Shown here: one piece after another, positions 1 through 11,124 of the stretch
Layout: every line of letters starts with the position of its first letter
How positions within the stretch are numbered: the first letter of the stretch is position 1
Assembly: GCA_047967505.1 (NCBI GenBank)
Contig: CM106541.1
Origin: Dipteris shenzhenensis
Taxonomy: Eukaryota > Polypodiophyta > Polypodiopsida > Gleicheniales
Direction: 5' to 3' (one strand)
DNA length: 64,000 bases
Notes under the pieces: model-generated
The model's input: only the letters and a program-made list of their open reading frames with translations
The model's database searches: none
Told to the model about the DNA's origin: nothing
Program-made: the position numbers and the translations under genes

Positions 1-840
1 ACAAACTATATAATGATGGAGTGGTTGTTAAAGCAGCAAGCCCTTGTAACGGAGACTTTATTTAGCACCGAAGTGGCAGAGTGGCTAGCCGAGGCACGCT
101 TAAACAACTCTCGTAGTGAATTTGGAGACCTAAAGGCATTGGTTAATAACCCAGAATTTTGGAGGAGGGTATCCGAGGCAGTGGAAGTTATGAAGCCAAT
201 TTGGTTTGCAATCCGTAGGTTGGATGTGAAAGGGTCAAGCATGGGAAGTGCTTATATGGCATGGTGGACTGCTGAGAGGGATGTTTTGAAGGAAGATGCG
301 AGGCCCGGCAAAGGTGGATATAGCATTACAAGACAAACTACATCGCAAAAGATGGTGCAAAAATGATGGAATCAAGCTCACAACTCTCTGCACTATGCTA
401 CCCATATATTAGACCCACAATGCTGGGAATATCACACCGAAACAGATGTTCAGATAATGCAGTTGTGGCATGATCTTCTTGGACATTTCTTTGAGGATAG
501 GATAGAGTATGCCTCTGCTATTAGGGAACTGTCAACTTTTTGAAACAACGAAGGATTGTTTGCTTATCCAAGAGTCAAAGAACTAGCAAAAGACATGCCA
601 GCATGGAGATGGTGGGAAGAGTGTGGGGCATCCACACTTCATTTGCAAGCCTTGGCCATGAAGGTGTTGTTGCAACCTTGTAGCAACTCCTCTAGCGAAC
701 ACAACTAGAGTAACTAAAAGTTTGTGCATTCCATCACAAGAAACCACTTGACATCAGAAAGATAGGAAAAGCTAGTTTACCTCTATGCAAATGGTATAGT
801 TTTGGATGATGTGAAAGGGGTACTCTCGATGGTGATATGC
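1..840 (+). pseudogene. hAT-family transposase, C-terminal fragment
   Basis: The plus strand encodes the C-terminal half of a plant hAT (Ac-like) transposase, the DNA-binding and dimerising cut-and-paste enzyme. The first 117 codons (13-366) carry the FWRRV...PIWFAIRRLD...MGSAYMAWW pattern of the central hAT region. After a stop at 364-366 the same frame gives WNQAHNSLHYATHILDP and, near 600-780, the C-terminal dimerisation signature: WWEECG, LALAMKVL, then an SREH segment and a VH..TRNHL..ER helix. Stops interrupt it near 364, 541 and 706 and at the W and Y positions of the dimerisation block, so it is dead. The N-terminal part lies outside the window. Family assignment rests on the motif order; I am fairly sure of hAT, less so of the subfamily. 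Confidence 0.8.
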
Positions 841-945
841 CAAAGTGGGTACATATTGATCTTCTAGGTCCCTTGCGTGATGCCCTTGTACTAACTCACG
901 CTGAGCCGAATTCTAGTGACTCAGAAGAGGAGATGTTGGTTATAA

Positions 946-1917
946 TTGGAACATGTTGCAATTGCAATTTTTTTAACATGCAATCCTTTTCCCAGCTTGA
1001 AGTACGAAGACATCAATCCCATTCTTCTTCGGGACGATTTTCTGTTCGATTTTTTCAGCCGATCCATTGGACGAGGACATGACCATGCCTCTCTTGTGAT
1101 AAATACCTTCGAAGATCTGGAGCACGAAACACTAGAGTACCTTCAAAAGCACCATAACAAAGTTTATTCCGTCGGTCCCGTATTGCCCCCGTCTTATCTC
1201 ACTGGTTCGTTCCATACGGACGATGGTTCGGCGACCATCTGGCCAGAAGAACACGAGTGCCTCGTTTGGTTGGACCAGCAGCAGCCTGCTTCTGTTCTCT
1301 ATGTTTCCTTCGGCAGCTTTGTTGCTCTCTCTCCGCACCAAGTTGAAGAGATTGCTTGCGGCCTTGAAGCAAGCCGACAATCTGTCCTCTGGATAGCGCA
1401 TCGTTATGACATGCACGAAAAGTCGCCAAATGCGCTCTCGCAGGATTTTTTGGATCGTATGAGAGATCGCATCGCTGTTGTTGCATGGGCGCCGCAGCTG
1501 CGTGTACTTTGCCATCCCGCTGTGGGGGGGTTCCTAACACATTGTGGGTGGAATTCAACGATGGAGAGTATAGCGGCCGGAGTGCCGATGCTGGGATGGC
1601 CATCTCACGGGGATCAGTGGACGAACGAAAGATTCTTTGTGGATAAATGGAAGGTAGGGCTGCCCTTGGAAGTGGACGAGGAGACGGGTTGTGTGAGCAA
1701 GGAAGAGGTGGAGAACAAGGTGCGGGGATTAATGCAAGGAGAAAAGGGAACAGAGCTGAGAAAGAGTGCTCAAGATTGGAGCACGAGTGCAAAGAGAGCC
1801 TTGGAAGTTGGGGGCACTTCCTATCAAAATCTCCACCTCTTCGTGGATGAATTAGGTAGTATATTTCATGAATTGTTTAAGGCCTTTAGTTATGAAATTC
1901 TTAACCCATTTGGTTAA
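946..1917 (+). pseudogene. UDP-glycosyltransferase, 5'-truncated
   Basis: Family-1 UGTs transfer sugar from a UDP-sugar to small molecules in the cytosol. The 323-codon frame keeps the C-terminal, donor-binding half. NTFEDLE lies near residue 54, SVLYVSFGS near 116, and a complete 44-residue PSPG box runs from W181 (WAPQ) to Q224 (HGDQ) with HCGWNSTMES inside, so the donor site looks intact. Plant UGTs are about 450-490 residues; here the N-terminal acceptor domain (roughly 200 residues) is missing, and upstream sequence is hAT debris rather than UGT. UGT-like sequence begins near 985, and the first ATG used by the frame is arbitrary. The tail after the usual end (FHELFKAFSYEILNPFG) is unusual. 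An exon of a split gene is possible, but no acceptor site is convincing, so I call a truncated gene fragment. Confidence 0.75.
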
Positions 1918-2961
1918 AGATAAGGCATGTGACTAGTCTCATTGATTAGAGGAGCTATAACTTCTTTCCTACTCTAGGACTATCATATTGTATTCGACCC
2001 AGTAGGCCACATTGGACCGAGCATAATTACATTAGGGCTAAACCTCCCTTCAAATGGCTCCTAGCTGTTAGAGCTTTGCTACTTTCCACTTGTACTTGCA
2101 TTGCTATGGCTATTCATTCCCTTCCCCTTCACCACATGCTTCTAAGGTGGTGGTCATTTGGTTGGAAAAAAAAGTGTAGCACTTCTTTGAAAATCTTGAC
2201 AGTTATATGATTTTTTGTCTCACCCTCTTTCCCTTCTATTCTTTCCTCAATTCTACTCATTCTTGTGAAGACAGCATCTAAGCATCTAGGAGCCATGAGG
2301 GTGTCTTTAAGCATATAATGCCTTGCTAGTTATCAACTAAAGACATCATATACTTGGAGATAAGAGCATGCATAATAGCAAAGCATCATTTCCATTGGAA
2401 AATGATTCTTCACTTCACAAAAACTAATATATATTTTCAGCTAGCTATTGTTTCATAAAAAAGAGAACTAATAATTTTTAACCAGCTATTGTACTGTCAT
2501 AAAAAGGGTTGTCCATGCATTAAAATCCTATAAAAAGGAAAAAAATGGATTAGGTACATCAGAATGTAATTCAATCATCATTACATGTACATCTAAAATC
2601 TTCATTTTCTAATTATGTCAAGAACTTCAAGGAAAACTACCATTATTTCCCATTAATAGACCTTACAATTAACCAAATAAACTCCCAGTGCTAGTTTTCA
2701 AAGGTCCTCCCCCCACTAGTCTACCAACCAAGCATGGATGATTTTTTCATGTTAGATTCGTTAAAAAGCAAAAAAATTACATTGGTGTCGAAAGTTGGTA
2801 TGCCCTAATAAAAATAAACATTTCAAATATTCACCATGATTTGAAAATTTAATGAGAAAAAAGTTAAACTTTCGCGAGGATTTACATATTTCACTTTAAA
2901 ACTCAAAAGAAAGAATAAAAAATTCTACAATGCTCTATCAATATTGTGAAACTAAAACAAC
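1918..2961. other. AT-rich sequence without recognisable gene
   Basis: About 1 kb of AT-rich DNA follows the UGT fragment. Only short ORFs without recognisable motifs occur, and no repeat boundary or RNA gene was seen. It may include the UGT 3' flank. Confidence 0.5.
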
Positions 2962-3921
2962 TTGCTTGATAAAATTTTGCCAAGATTTAAATTAATATAT
3001 AAGCATAGCTTTGATGAAAATATACATGCAACCAAGGCCCCAATTAGCCTTAACGGCCCCACCCAACCCATGAATAAACATGGAGCCCCTCTTGCTAATC
3101 AAGGGCAATATAGGACACAACATGCTCCGTTATTGCCACCCATAGTAGGCCCTCAACCACCCCCACCTCGCATAACTCCGGTCAATCGAGTATTGGTGGA
3201 GGAATTACCTAGTGATTGGGAAGAGCCTTAGCATGCTCATGGCCACTCCGACTATCACCCTTATGAGGAAGGAAGTGGCATCATAATCCACAACATTTTT
3301 GCATGTTCTAGTATACTAGATAGGCCCCATACCCCAGAGGGAAAGGGACATAAATTATATGGCATGAAGGACCCAGATCCAATTATATACATGTCAAGGG
3401 CCATAGAGGGCAAGTGAGTTCCCAAAAAAGGGAACAACGAACCATCCCATGTCATGCTTTAAATGCTAAGGACTGCACTTTTTAAAGTATTGTCTTATAG
3501 GGATCTCACCCTAGTGGTGCCTTTCTCAATCAGGCTGATGCCCTTGTGTGCTCGATGCGGAGTGGAGCCTTTATTTAAGGAATTTATCCTAAGGAGGTCA
3601 GGGACTCTGACCACCCCGCCCAAGAGCTCTAGCATCAATTTGCTCAGCATAGAACAAGGTCAAGTCAAAGCAGTGCCCTTGAAGGTCATCATGAGGATGC
3701 ATGCGAAAGACCTAGGCAAGGAGATGGAAAAGCAAGCAAGGAAGGGTGAGGCTTATACTTGTCAACTTCCCGAGGAAAATAGGTTCCCACAAACCAAGCC
3801 AAGGAAGGTCCCCAAGCTAGGTGAAGGAACGAAACCAAGTGCGAATCCAAGATGGTTCAAATTAGGAGATCGCCACCCTAGCCACCTCCTCTGTATTAGA
3901 ATGGGTCCCTTCCCTATATGA
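2962..3921 (+). pseudogene. gypsy gag-like remnant
   Basis: Two open stretches (2962-3231 and 3463-3921) flank a stop-broken region. The first ends in a proline-rich run (VGPQPPPPRITPVNR) and an acidic LPSDWEEP motif; the second has CARCG near residue 29 and a basic C-terminal part. No diagnostic gag motif is intact; assignment rests on position upstream of the gypsy protease and RT and on composition. It could instead be unrelated filler. Confidence 0.4.
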
Positions 3922-4737
3922 TCCTAGTGTGCCCCCATATCAGTAGATTAAAAAAATGGTTTGGGCCCAAGGCCTTACCTCTACACCTACTCGTAAAGGA
4001 GCTTATCCAGACCTGGTCTTGGAGGAAACAACACTTAATAAATGCTCAAAACTTGATACAGGAGTGCCAAGAGAAATTTGAGCATAGACTTAAGGTCAGC
4101 AAAGGTCTGATACCATCCAACATGGCTACCTAGCAGGTCATACAGGAGCAAAGATACATCGAGTGCTAGAAAGAGCAGAAAAAGAGAAACCATCCAGCCC
4201 TGATAACTCAAAGGGTCCTGGCCTATACAAGTGATGTTTCATGAAGACCCAATGTTGCAAAACCTGAGAGAGGAGGAATAACTAACCCTATATGGCATTG
4301 AGGAGCCGCTGTTGGTGGGTTGACAACCCTCCCAGGAACCACATGATATTGCTAGGTTAGTAGTTGTCCTCTCCATAGAGGTCAAGATGCTGATTGCCTC
4401 CTTGGTACAAGGGAATCCTACCCTCTAGAGAGACCTCTCAAACTGGATGAACAGGCAAAGACCTCTCAAACTTGATAAACAAGCAAATCTTGGCACAAGA
4501 GCCTACCAACCCGAAAGAAAACCAACTGCAAGAAGAGGGTCATAACATACCTAAGGTTCCCATCAATAAATTAGGCCAATACTTTGAAGGTGATGACATT
4601 GATGTAGCTATCCCCATAACCTACTAGAACCAAAAGGTTGAAGCCATCATAGATGGGGTATCAAGTATAAGTGTAACCACCAGAGAATGCTAGGAGTTGT
4701 GGGGAAAACCTTCCCTTGAGCGAACCATCCTGTAGTG

Positions 4738-5118
4738 AAGCTAGCCAATGGTAGAACTGCTAAACCCTTGGGAGTTCTCAAGGGTATTAAAATAAAGATG
4801 TTTGGCTTCATATACCCCATTCAATTTGTGGTAATGGACTTCACTCAGTAGCCCAAATACAAAGTCATCCCAGGTAGGCCCTTCCTACAAATATCTAGAT
4901 CAGTACATGATTGGTACATAAACAACATCTATTTAAGCCATGAGGAGCAAGTCATGCAAGTGGACATGTATACCTACAAGGCCCATCCACTATCAGGAAA
5001 CCTATTTGCTATGAAATCCAACACAACGGACATGACAACATCCTTGAAGTTGTTTCAAGCTTGTGAGAAGGAGTGCGATGGGAAAGAGGCATATGGGTTC
5101 TCGTATGCTCCTCTCCCA
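4738..5118 (+). pseudogene. gypsy protease/linker remnant
   Basis: The plus-strand frame reads LANGRTAKPLGVLKGIKIK, then FIYPIQFVVMDF and IPGRPFLQISRSVHDW. In plant gypsy elements the aspartic protease is followed by exactly this type of block: a strand pair, FVVLD, then ILGRPFL and a short basic stretch. One in-frame stop precedes PKYKV. The catalytic DSG itself is not identifiable upstream, so the protease is dead or too diverged to see. Confidence 0.6.
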
Positions 5119-5705
5119 TAGACAAGCTCTCTCACAGTTGGATGCACATTCTAGCAACTATTGATGTCCTAGAATGAATACGGTTCTAGTTAACAACCCT
5201 TGAATGTGAAGAATTGAAGGCGATAGTACCCCTTTGTATGTTTAACATTCTCAAACCCCACTAGGTGAGCAAGGGGGAAGTTAAAGTCAAGTTGGACCTC
5301 CATTGGTGGTTGACATATGTAGAAGAAACCATTGCTGACCATGAGTTCTACGTACTCCAACTAGGGATCTTGACTTAGCATTACTACCCCAGTAGGCTCT
5401 ATAACTTCCATGGAAGAGCCCCCTTCAGGTCCAAATCTCCAAAGATCCAAAATCCCAAAAGACTCCACCAAGATCAAAGAGAAGTCAACCCCCAAAGTGG
5501 AGGAAGAGGAGGATAAAGAAAATGATGACCTCTGATAGGTTCTTCCCCATTATAAGGCGTACATAATAGAGGACCTAAAATTCTATACTAGCATGCCAAG
5601 TGAACTCAAGAAGAAGGTTTCTTCCAAGTAAATTATGGTTCCACTAAATTTATGGAAGTGGACCTGGCACCAAAAGGAGCTAATCCACAACAATATACAT
5701 AGCAA

Positions 5706-6493
5706 ATGACCTCACCCCTAATGAGGAGCAAGTTAATTGCTCTCCTTCCAAAGTACAAGGACAGCATGGGTTGGAACTCTACAGACATGAAGGGTGTGCT
5801 TGCTAAAGTTGTGCATCACACTATACCCATGGTAAATGATACTAGGCCAGTGCAGCAATGCCCCTATCATATGAATTCCAAATACATGATCATAGTGAGT
5901 GAGGTAATACAAAGACTCATAGACGTGAGATTTATCTTTGAGATAGATAATATGGGCTGGGTGTCACCCATTGTGATAGTACTAAAGAAGAATGGAAAAA
6001 TCCAAGTATGCATAGACCTGAAAAAGGACAATGCCACCATAAGGCGCGATCACTACCCATTGACGTTCACAAAACATGTTCTAGAAAGGGTGGCCATGAA
6101 GGAAGCTTATATCTTCTTAAATGGGTTTTCAGCATACAACTAGGTATCCATCACCCCAAAAGATCAGCACAAAACTACTTTTGTAACCAAATGGGATGTG
6201 TTTACATCCAAGGTGATGTTGTTTGGGCTCACCAATGCATCTGCCACATTTCAGCATGGCTGATGATCATTGCTTTCAAGGAGTGCTTAAGCAACTTTGT
6301 GGAAGTCTTCTTAGATGACTTGTGCATAAATTCCAAATGGGACATTGATAATTTGAAATGCCTGAAGTTAATCTTTGAGAGGTGTAGATTGTATAGGATA
6401 TTCCTAAATCTCTTGAGCAAGTGCCAATTTTGGGTCAAGCATGGAGTGATTCTTGATCACAAAGTGTCTAAGAATGGGATCTTCATGGATTAA
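5706..6493 (+). pseudogene. gypsy reverse transcriptase remnant
   Basis: Residues 1-145 of the first frame (5706-6143) match the gypsy RT fingers and palm: YKDSMGWNSTDMKG, a HHTIPMVNDTRPVQQ block, GWVSPIVIVLKKNGKIQVCIDLK, then a degraded ..FLNGFSAYN. After a frame change (6008-6493) the catalytic box reads EVFLDDLCINS, corresponding to YVDD with Y changed to L, followed by the CQFWVKHG..LDHKVSKNGI thumb/connection segment. At least one frameshift near 6140 and a stop at 6491-6493 make it non-functional. Ty3/gypsy assignment is secure from this motif order. Confidence 0.8.
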
Positions 6494-6749
6494 AATAAGA
6501 TCAAGCTCATTCTTGAGCTACCCCCAACCACGAACACCAAAGGGTTGTAGTGGTTTACAGGCCTTATGGGTTTTAATGATTTATTATGTTCTATGTGGAC
6601 ATAACCCGGCCATTGTATTAGAGATGCCTCAAACTTTGCGATAGGGTGCATGTTAGCTTAGCTAGGGGAGTACAACTTGGACTACTCCATGTACTTTTCT
6701 AGGTAGTAAACGATGCCGAGGTTAACTATACCACAAGAGAGAGGGGAGG

Positions 6750-7033
6750 TCTAGACATGGTTTATGCAGTTAAGAAGTTTGGTCATTACTTTTAGCCAAC
6801 AATTTTGTCTTTCTTGTTGATCATACCTGGTTAATAAACCATGCATGACAAGATACATAACAAGGTGGATGTTAATCCTCCTAGAGTTTGACTTCACAGT
6901 CATGGTGCATAAGGGAAAGACCCACATCCACCTCTCGAGGATCCCCAATGGAGAACCTCCAGTGAGAGTCAAGGATGACCTCCCAAATGCCCCCTTATTT
7001 CTCATTGAGATAATTTTAGAATGGGCAGCTTAA
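6750..7033 (+). pseudogene. gypsy RNase H C-terminal remnant
   Basis: The frame at 6845-7033 reads TRYITRWMLILLEFDFTV followed by HKGKTHIHLSRIPNGEPP. This is the tail of the gypsy RNase H domain (RLARW..LLQEFDF.V.Y..GK.H..AD.LSR). The preceding 200 bp hold the rest of the domain with stops. It lies between RT and integrase, as expected. Confidence 0.75.
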
Positions 7034-7045
7034 ATAGGCCATTAC

Positions 7046-7690
7046 TTGATGAACGGGTTACCTGTCGATAAAGTCCTAAAGAAGGATAGGGACCACAAAC
7101 TCATTAGAGATGCAATACCATACCAACTAATCACAAGTCAACTATACTACATGGGAAAAGATGGCATTATGAAAACGTGTGCATGTGCAAACATGAGGAC
7201 TATGTGGAGGTGCTCAAAGAAGCACATTTGGAAATAGCAAGTAGACACTTTGCCACATACGTTATAGCACATAAGGTGCTACAAGTAGGCCTTTGGTGGT
7301 TGACCCTCTTTGGGGATGCAACTAAACTTGTCAAATGATGTGATCCCTACCAAAGAGTGAAAATACCCCATAAGGTGGATATGATTCCCCTAATGCAAAT
7401 AATAATAGATTAGCCAATTTAGGAAAGGGGCATAATTTCTATTGGCCCTATAAGCCCAGCAGCTAAGGGAATAGGATCCAAGTATGTCAATCTAGCTACC
7501 AATTATTTCACCAAATGGGTGGAGGTCCAGGATACAAAGAAAGTCGATGCGAGGTCCGCAACTAAATTTTTGTATGAACAAGTAATCACACAATTTGTAT
7601 GCCCCTTGGAACTAGTTAGCGATTGAGGAACCCATTTCCTTAATGAAAACTATAGCAATCCTAACGTGCGAATTCATGGTCATACATAGG
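7046..7690 (+). pseudogene. gypsy integrase remnant
   Basis: The first part (7046-7237) shows the run leading to the zinc-binding domain, IPYQLITSQLYYMGKDGIMKTC. The following stop-broken sequence gives SRHFATYVIAHKVLQVGLWW and then the catalytic-core strand SKYVNLATNYFTKWVEVQDT, FLYEQVITQFVCP and SD.GTHFLNENY, matching the first and second acidic positions of the DDE core. It ends near 7690 without the final glutamate helix. Several stops are present. Confidence 0.75.
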
Positions 7691-7790
7691 AAATCCTTGT
7701 TGTATTACATCCTCCTTCTAACAAACCTCTAGTTCCTTAGCCCTTAAACTCCATGAACTACAAGGGAGACAAGTTCTCTACCATGTACTC

Positions 7791-7940
7791 CACCTTGAAC
7801 CTTGGATCCTCCTAACCTTGGAACCTCTTCTAAACTCTAGAACCTCGTTCTAAACCTTGGAGCCTCCTAAACCTTGGAACCTCCTTCTAAACTTGAACCT
7901 CCCTCTAACCCTCAAACTCCTCCTAAACCCTTCAACCCCC
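7791..7940. repeat. Degenerate minisatellite (about 22-bp ACCTTGGAACCTCCTTCTAA-like unit)
   Basis: Roughly seven imperfect copies of a pyrimidine-biased unit containing aaccttggaacctcctt follow one another. Units vary in length, so the period is approximate. It lies just downstream of the gypsy integrase remnant. Confidence 0.55.
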
Positions 7941-9540
7941 AATGAAAGCAAAAGCCTTCATTACCTCAACCATGAAGATGCACATTCCTTCCACACATGC
8001 ATGCACTATGTTTGTTTACCACACTTAAGCCTATGTCTCTCACTGAAATATGACTCAAGGTCCTAAGCTACACATATACTACATATGACAACCCCGATAT
8101 ATCTATAGGTGACAAAAAGCCTCGAAACCTTGAATACTGAGAATACTCTACTCTTCCTATGGAAGCCGTGGGAAAGAGCCAACACAAGGACATAGAATGT
8201 CGACAAATAGACCTAACAATGTAGGTGAGGGAGACTTGTGAGGTTAGTGTGCTCTAATGTAGAAATGTATTAGTAGTATTCACCCAATGCTTACATTAAC
8301 TATGTGGGTGCATAATGATTAACAAGGACTTGTGAGCTATTTGTGCTTTTTCATGATATCCCTCCCATAGAGGCTCACTAGACCTAGATGCACAAGAAAC
8401 ACCCTTTGTCATTAGCTAGGTAGAGCATGTGTTGATCCTACTCATCAACTTGGCTATTACTAGTGGATCGGCATTGCTGCTTTGCCACTGATGGTCATTA
8501 TTGGGAACAAAGAACACAAGTTTTTGTGTGGCTTCCCCCTTTGCAAAGGCAGGTTCTTGTAGTATTGTGGCTTTTGTCTTGGAAGCAAAAGTGGGGCTGG
8601 TCGACAGTGTAGGTGTTTCCCTTGGCATGGTGACTTAAAATGATTGTTTCAATATAGGCCTTCTGTTACTCCCTCGACATATTTGTTGAGTTTCTCCTTG
8701 AGAAGTACTATTTGTGGTATCATGGCATTTGTTGGGCTTTGAGTAGCCTTCTTCATGCTAGAATCGAGGGTAGGTTCTTATGGCACTACATCAGGATTTG
8801 ACATGGGTTCTTTTATTCCTACCTCATGAATCCAAGCATCGTGATCTCATGGATCCTATGTATCTAAAGGTTTTGGGACCCAAATATAACATTTGCCTTG
8901 GTAGTAGCCTTGGTCCTCCAAGAGCTTCCTTGCGATCAAATGTGGATAAGTCTTTCAAACTAGGAGCATTGGCAACTGCCCTTGCTGGCATGGCAGTCAA
9001 ATTTTGCTCTTTGAGGGAGTTGCCTAGTTGGGGATGGTGCAAGAAGGGGTTAGAAACATTTCCACTTTTTTGTGAATCGAGAATTGTTGCCCTCCTTTGT
9101 AGTATCATTGCGTACGAAGGACATCCTTCCACACCCATTGTTGATGAGACATAGATCTGGGTCCTACCCATGGGAATGGGCTTGGGACTAAGAGGTAGAA
9201 GAGCAGCTAACATTGAAGGTTCACCTTCCTTATGGTTAGGGTAATGGCCCTGAGCACACTGGAACTGTAGGGGAGACAATGTCCTCTTTACAGAGTGGGA
9301 TCATTGAGGTGCAGCCACAATTTGCGAGACCCGTTGTGTGTGCTCTCCATTCGATTTGGCAATTGATGGCATAGCACCATGTTCTTCAAAGGATAATCTA
9401 TTTGTCTGATGCCCTTGTGGGAAGAACATAAAACTGAGTGTCTACCACATGGCAAGCAACAAGTAGTTTCATATCCACATAACCCAATGTATTTAAAATT
9501 TGGCCATTAATGACCCAAACTAAAACGACATTCAAGTTTA
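7941..9540. other. Unassigned sequence with minus-strand ORF debris
   Basis: No recognisable domain was found. The longest open frames (minus 9279-8824, 151 codons; plus 8780-9154, 124 codons) overlap on opposite strands and have no familiar motif. Because a gypsy protease motif lies on the minus strand just to the right (9550-9610), the minus frames may be downstream parts of that element. Confidence 0.35.
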
Positions 9541-9549
9541 GTGGTACCT

Positions 9550-9610
9550 TTAGTGCTTCCCATGATGAAATTATGACTCGCTCCTAGATCCACAAGTGCC
9601 TTCACCCTTG
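9550..9610 (-). pseudogene. gypsy aspartic protease motif, split by element A
   Basis: Reading the minus strand from the element A junction, the frame gives KALVDLGASHNFIMG, the retroviral-type aspartic protease strand (usually ALVDSGASHNFI) with the active-site S changed to L. Joining 15405 to 9610 across element A and removing one TSD extends the frame upstream with TRV, so the insertion lies a few codons before the catalytic aspartate. This indicates that a minus-strand gypsy element hosted element A. Confidence 0.65.
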
Positions 9611-9780
9611 TGTGGGGGTTAAAGGTCACTGTGCCTTTACCCCAGTTATGTACAATACTCAAAGACATATATAAATGAATGAAAAAGAAGATTAGGGTGG
9701 TTCTGCACCCACCAAACTTGTGTGGCTCTCTATCTCTCTCTCTCCCTCTTCCGTTCTTACTTCCGTTGAGAGCACTCTCA
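9611..9780 (+). repeat. Element A 5' LTR
   Basis: 170-bp LTR starting TGTGGGGGTTAAAGG and ending GAGAGCACTCTCA. It contains a TATA-like tatataaat (about 9668) and a CT-rich tail, plausible core promoter elements. It opens with a hairpin-forming segment (GGGGTTAAAGG ... CCTTTACCCC). Confidence 0.95.
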
Positions 9781-9782
9781 AC

Positions 9783-9794
9783 TGGTATCAGAGC
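9783..9794 (+). promoter_or_regulatory. Primer-binding site, element A
   Basis: TGGTATCAGAGC two bases after the LTR is complementary to the 3' end of plant initiator tRNA-Met, the standard copia minus-strand primer. Confidence 0.95.
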
Positions 9795-11124
9795 CCGAGT
9801 GATCTAGCTGAGCGTGCGTGACTGCTTAGAAGCTCAGCAGCTCTGTGGGAGGAAGGAGAAGCTTTGTGGGAAACTTTGTGGGTGACTTTACTTGCATCCG
9901 AGTATGCAGAGACCTCGGAGGAACCTTTGGAAAAGTCACTTTGGCTTTGCGAAGTGGTTTTGAGAGCCTGTTAAGTGGTTTCAAAGAGGCAACTATTGCT
10001 TGCTTTTGGTGTCCACATTACTTCAGGAGCTTGGAAACACCTTCATTCTTGAATCTGAGATCATTTCAGTGGATTTCTGACTCACTGTGTCAGTTCCTGC
10101 GTTTTTTGCCCGGGTGTTGGAACTCAAGTTTGGAGCAACCATTTGCAGATTTGTCAGTTTCGGTGGACTCAGGAGGTCCTAAAACTTCTATGTTGCTCAT
10201 CATTCACACTCCGGTGGAGTTTACAGATAGCTCTGTTTCCAAAAACGTTTTTCAGTCCGTGTGTTGGACCCAGTGATTGAGACCACGGTTTCCAAAACCG
10301 TCTGTCCATTGCATTCTAAATGCCCAAAAACCCCTACCTATCAGTTCTTGCGCAATTCGGTGGAGGACTTTCAGAGTTATAGATCTGTGTGTATTCGATT
10401 TCGTCTCTCTGTTATGCATTTTTCCTTCTAAGGTTTTGAAACCTTAGATTTATGCCACATGGCAGTGGATAAGTGTTGACTCCCATTTCGCACTCATCGG
10501 TTGGGATTTTGGAGTTCTGGCAGAAGAGAGATATTTGCAGATTTTCTTGCTGAGTCCGATTATGCAATGGCGCCCATGTTTTGAGGCATCTCAGGTTCTA
10601 TTTTCAGTAGCGCTCATTACCGTGGGACTATGATTTCTTGAGCATACCTTATGTAGATCACTCTGGTTGCAGTTTGAGCAGTGTGCATTGGGTTGCAGTG
10701 GATGATTTATAGGCCATTTGGATGCATTGCGGTCCTTATTGGATGCGCTGATAGGCCCAAATTGCCTTGTGGGATGCTATTTTTATGGACGCTTTGCACA
10801 TGGATCCTATTTTATGCTGAGGGACAGCTTTGACACATTGCAGGTGATGCACTGATAGTGCTATGCTCTCTTGGATGAGACATTATTGATGCATATGCCA
10901 GTGGACGGTGTTCATGCTTGAGTCATTTGGCACTTATTGGCATTTTCTTTTGGGCCAGATTTGCTCATATGGATGCATAGTATATGCACATGAGTCAAAT
11001 GCTTTGAGCTTTGAGTTTTGGTGATATTTCACTCTATTGTGGCATACACATTTGGGTGCACTTGGTATTTGGTGTGATTCTCTCTTGCAGGCACTAGCAT
11101 TTGGGATTTTGCTTCATTTGCATC
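9795..11124 (+). other. Long 5' leader of element A
   Basis: 1.33 kb separate the primer-binding site from the gag ATG. No long conserved frame is evident, although the same leader recurs in element D (51672-53090), so it is a family trait and not filler. Confidence 0.7.

Larger units (their letters stand above)
2962..7740 (+). mobile_element. Decayed Ty3/gypsy LTR retrotransposon (internal region)
   Basis: Scattered but ordered fragments of a plant gypsy polyprotein lie on the plus strand: proline-rich gag-like sequence (2962-3921), a protease/linker block ending in GRPFL (about 4738-5118), reverse transcriptase (5706-6493), RNase H (6750-7033) and integrase (7046-7690). The domain order PR-RT-RH-IN is the Ty3/gypsy order, with integrase last. 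Many stops and frameshifts break it and no LTR pair could be recognised, so it is old. The limits given are those of recognisable coding sequence, not true element ends. Confidence 0.75.

Noticed and set aside
1199-1792. 197-codon minus-strand ORF
   Set aside because: It is the antisense of the UGT coding sequence, which has the PSPG box; the minus frame has no motif.
9783-9794. tRNA gene fragments at the TGGTATCAGAGC sites
   Set aside because: Only the 12-bp primer complement is present after each LTR; no cloverleaf could be formed.
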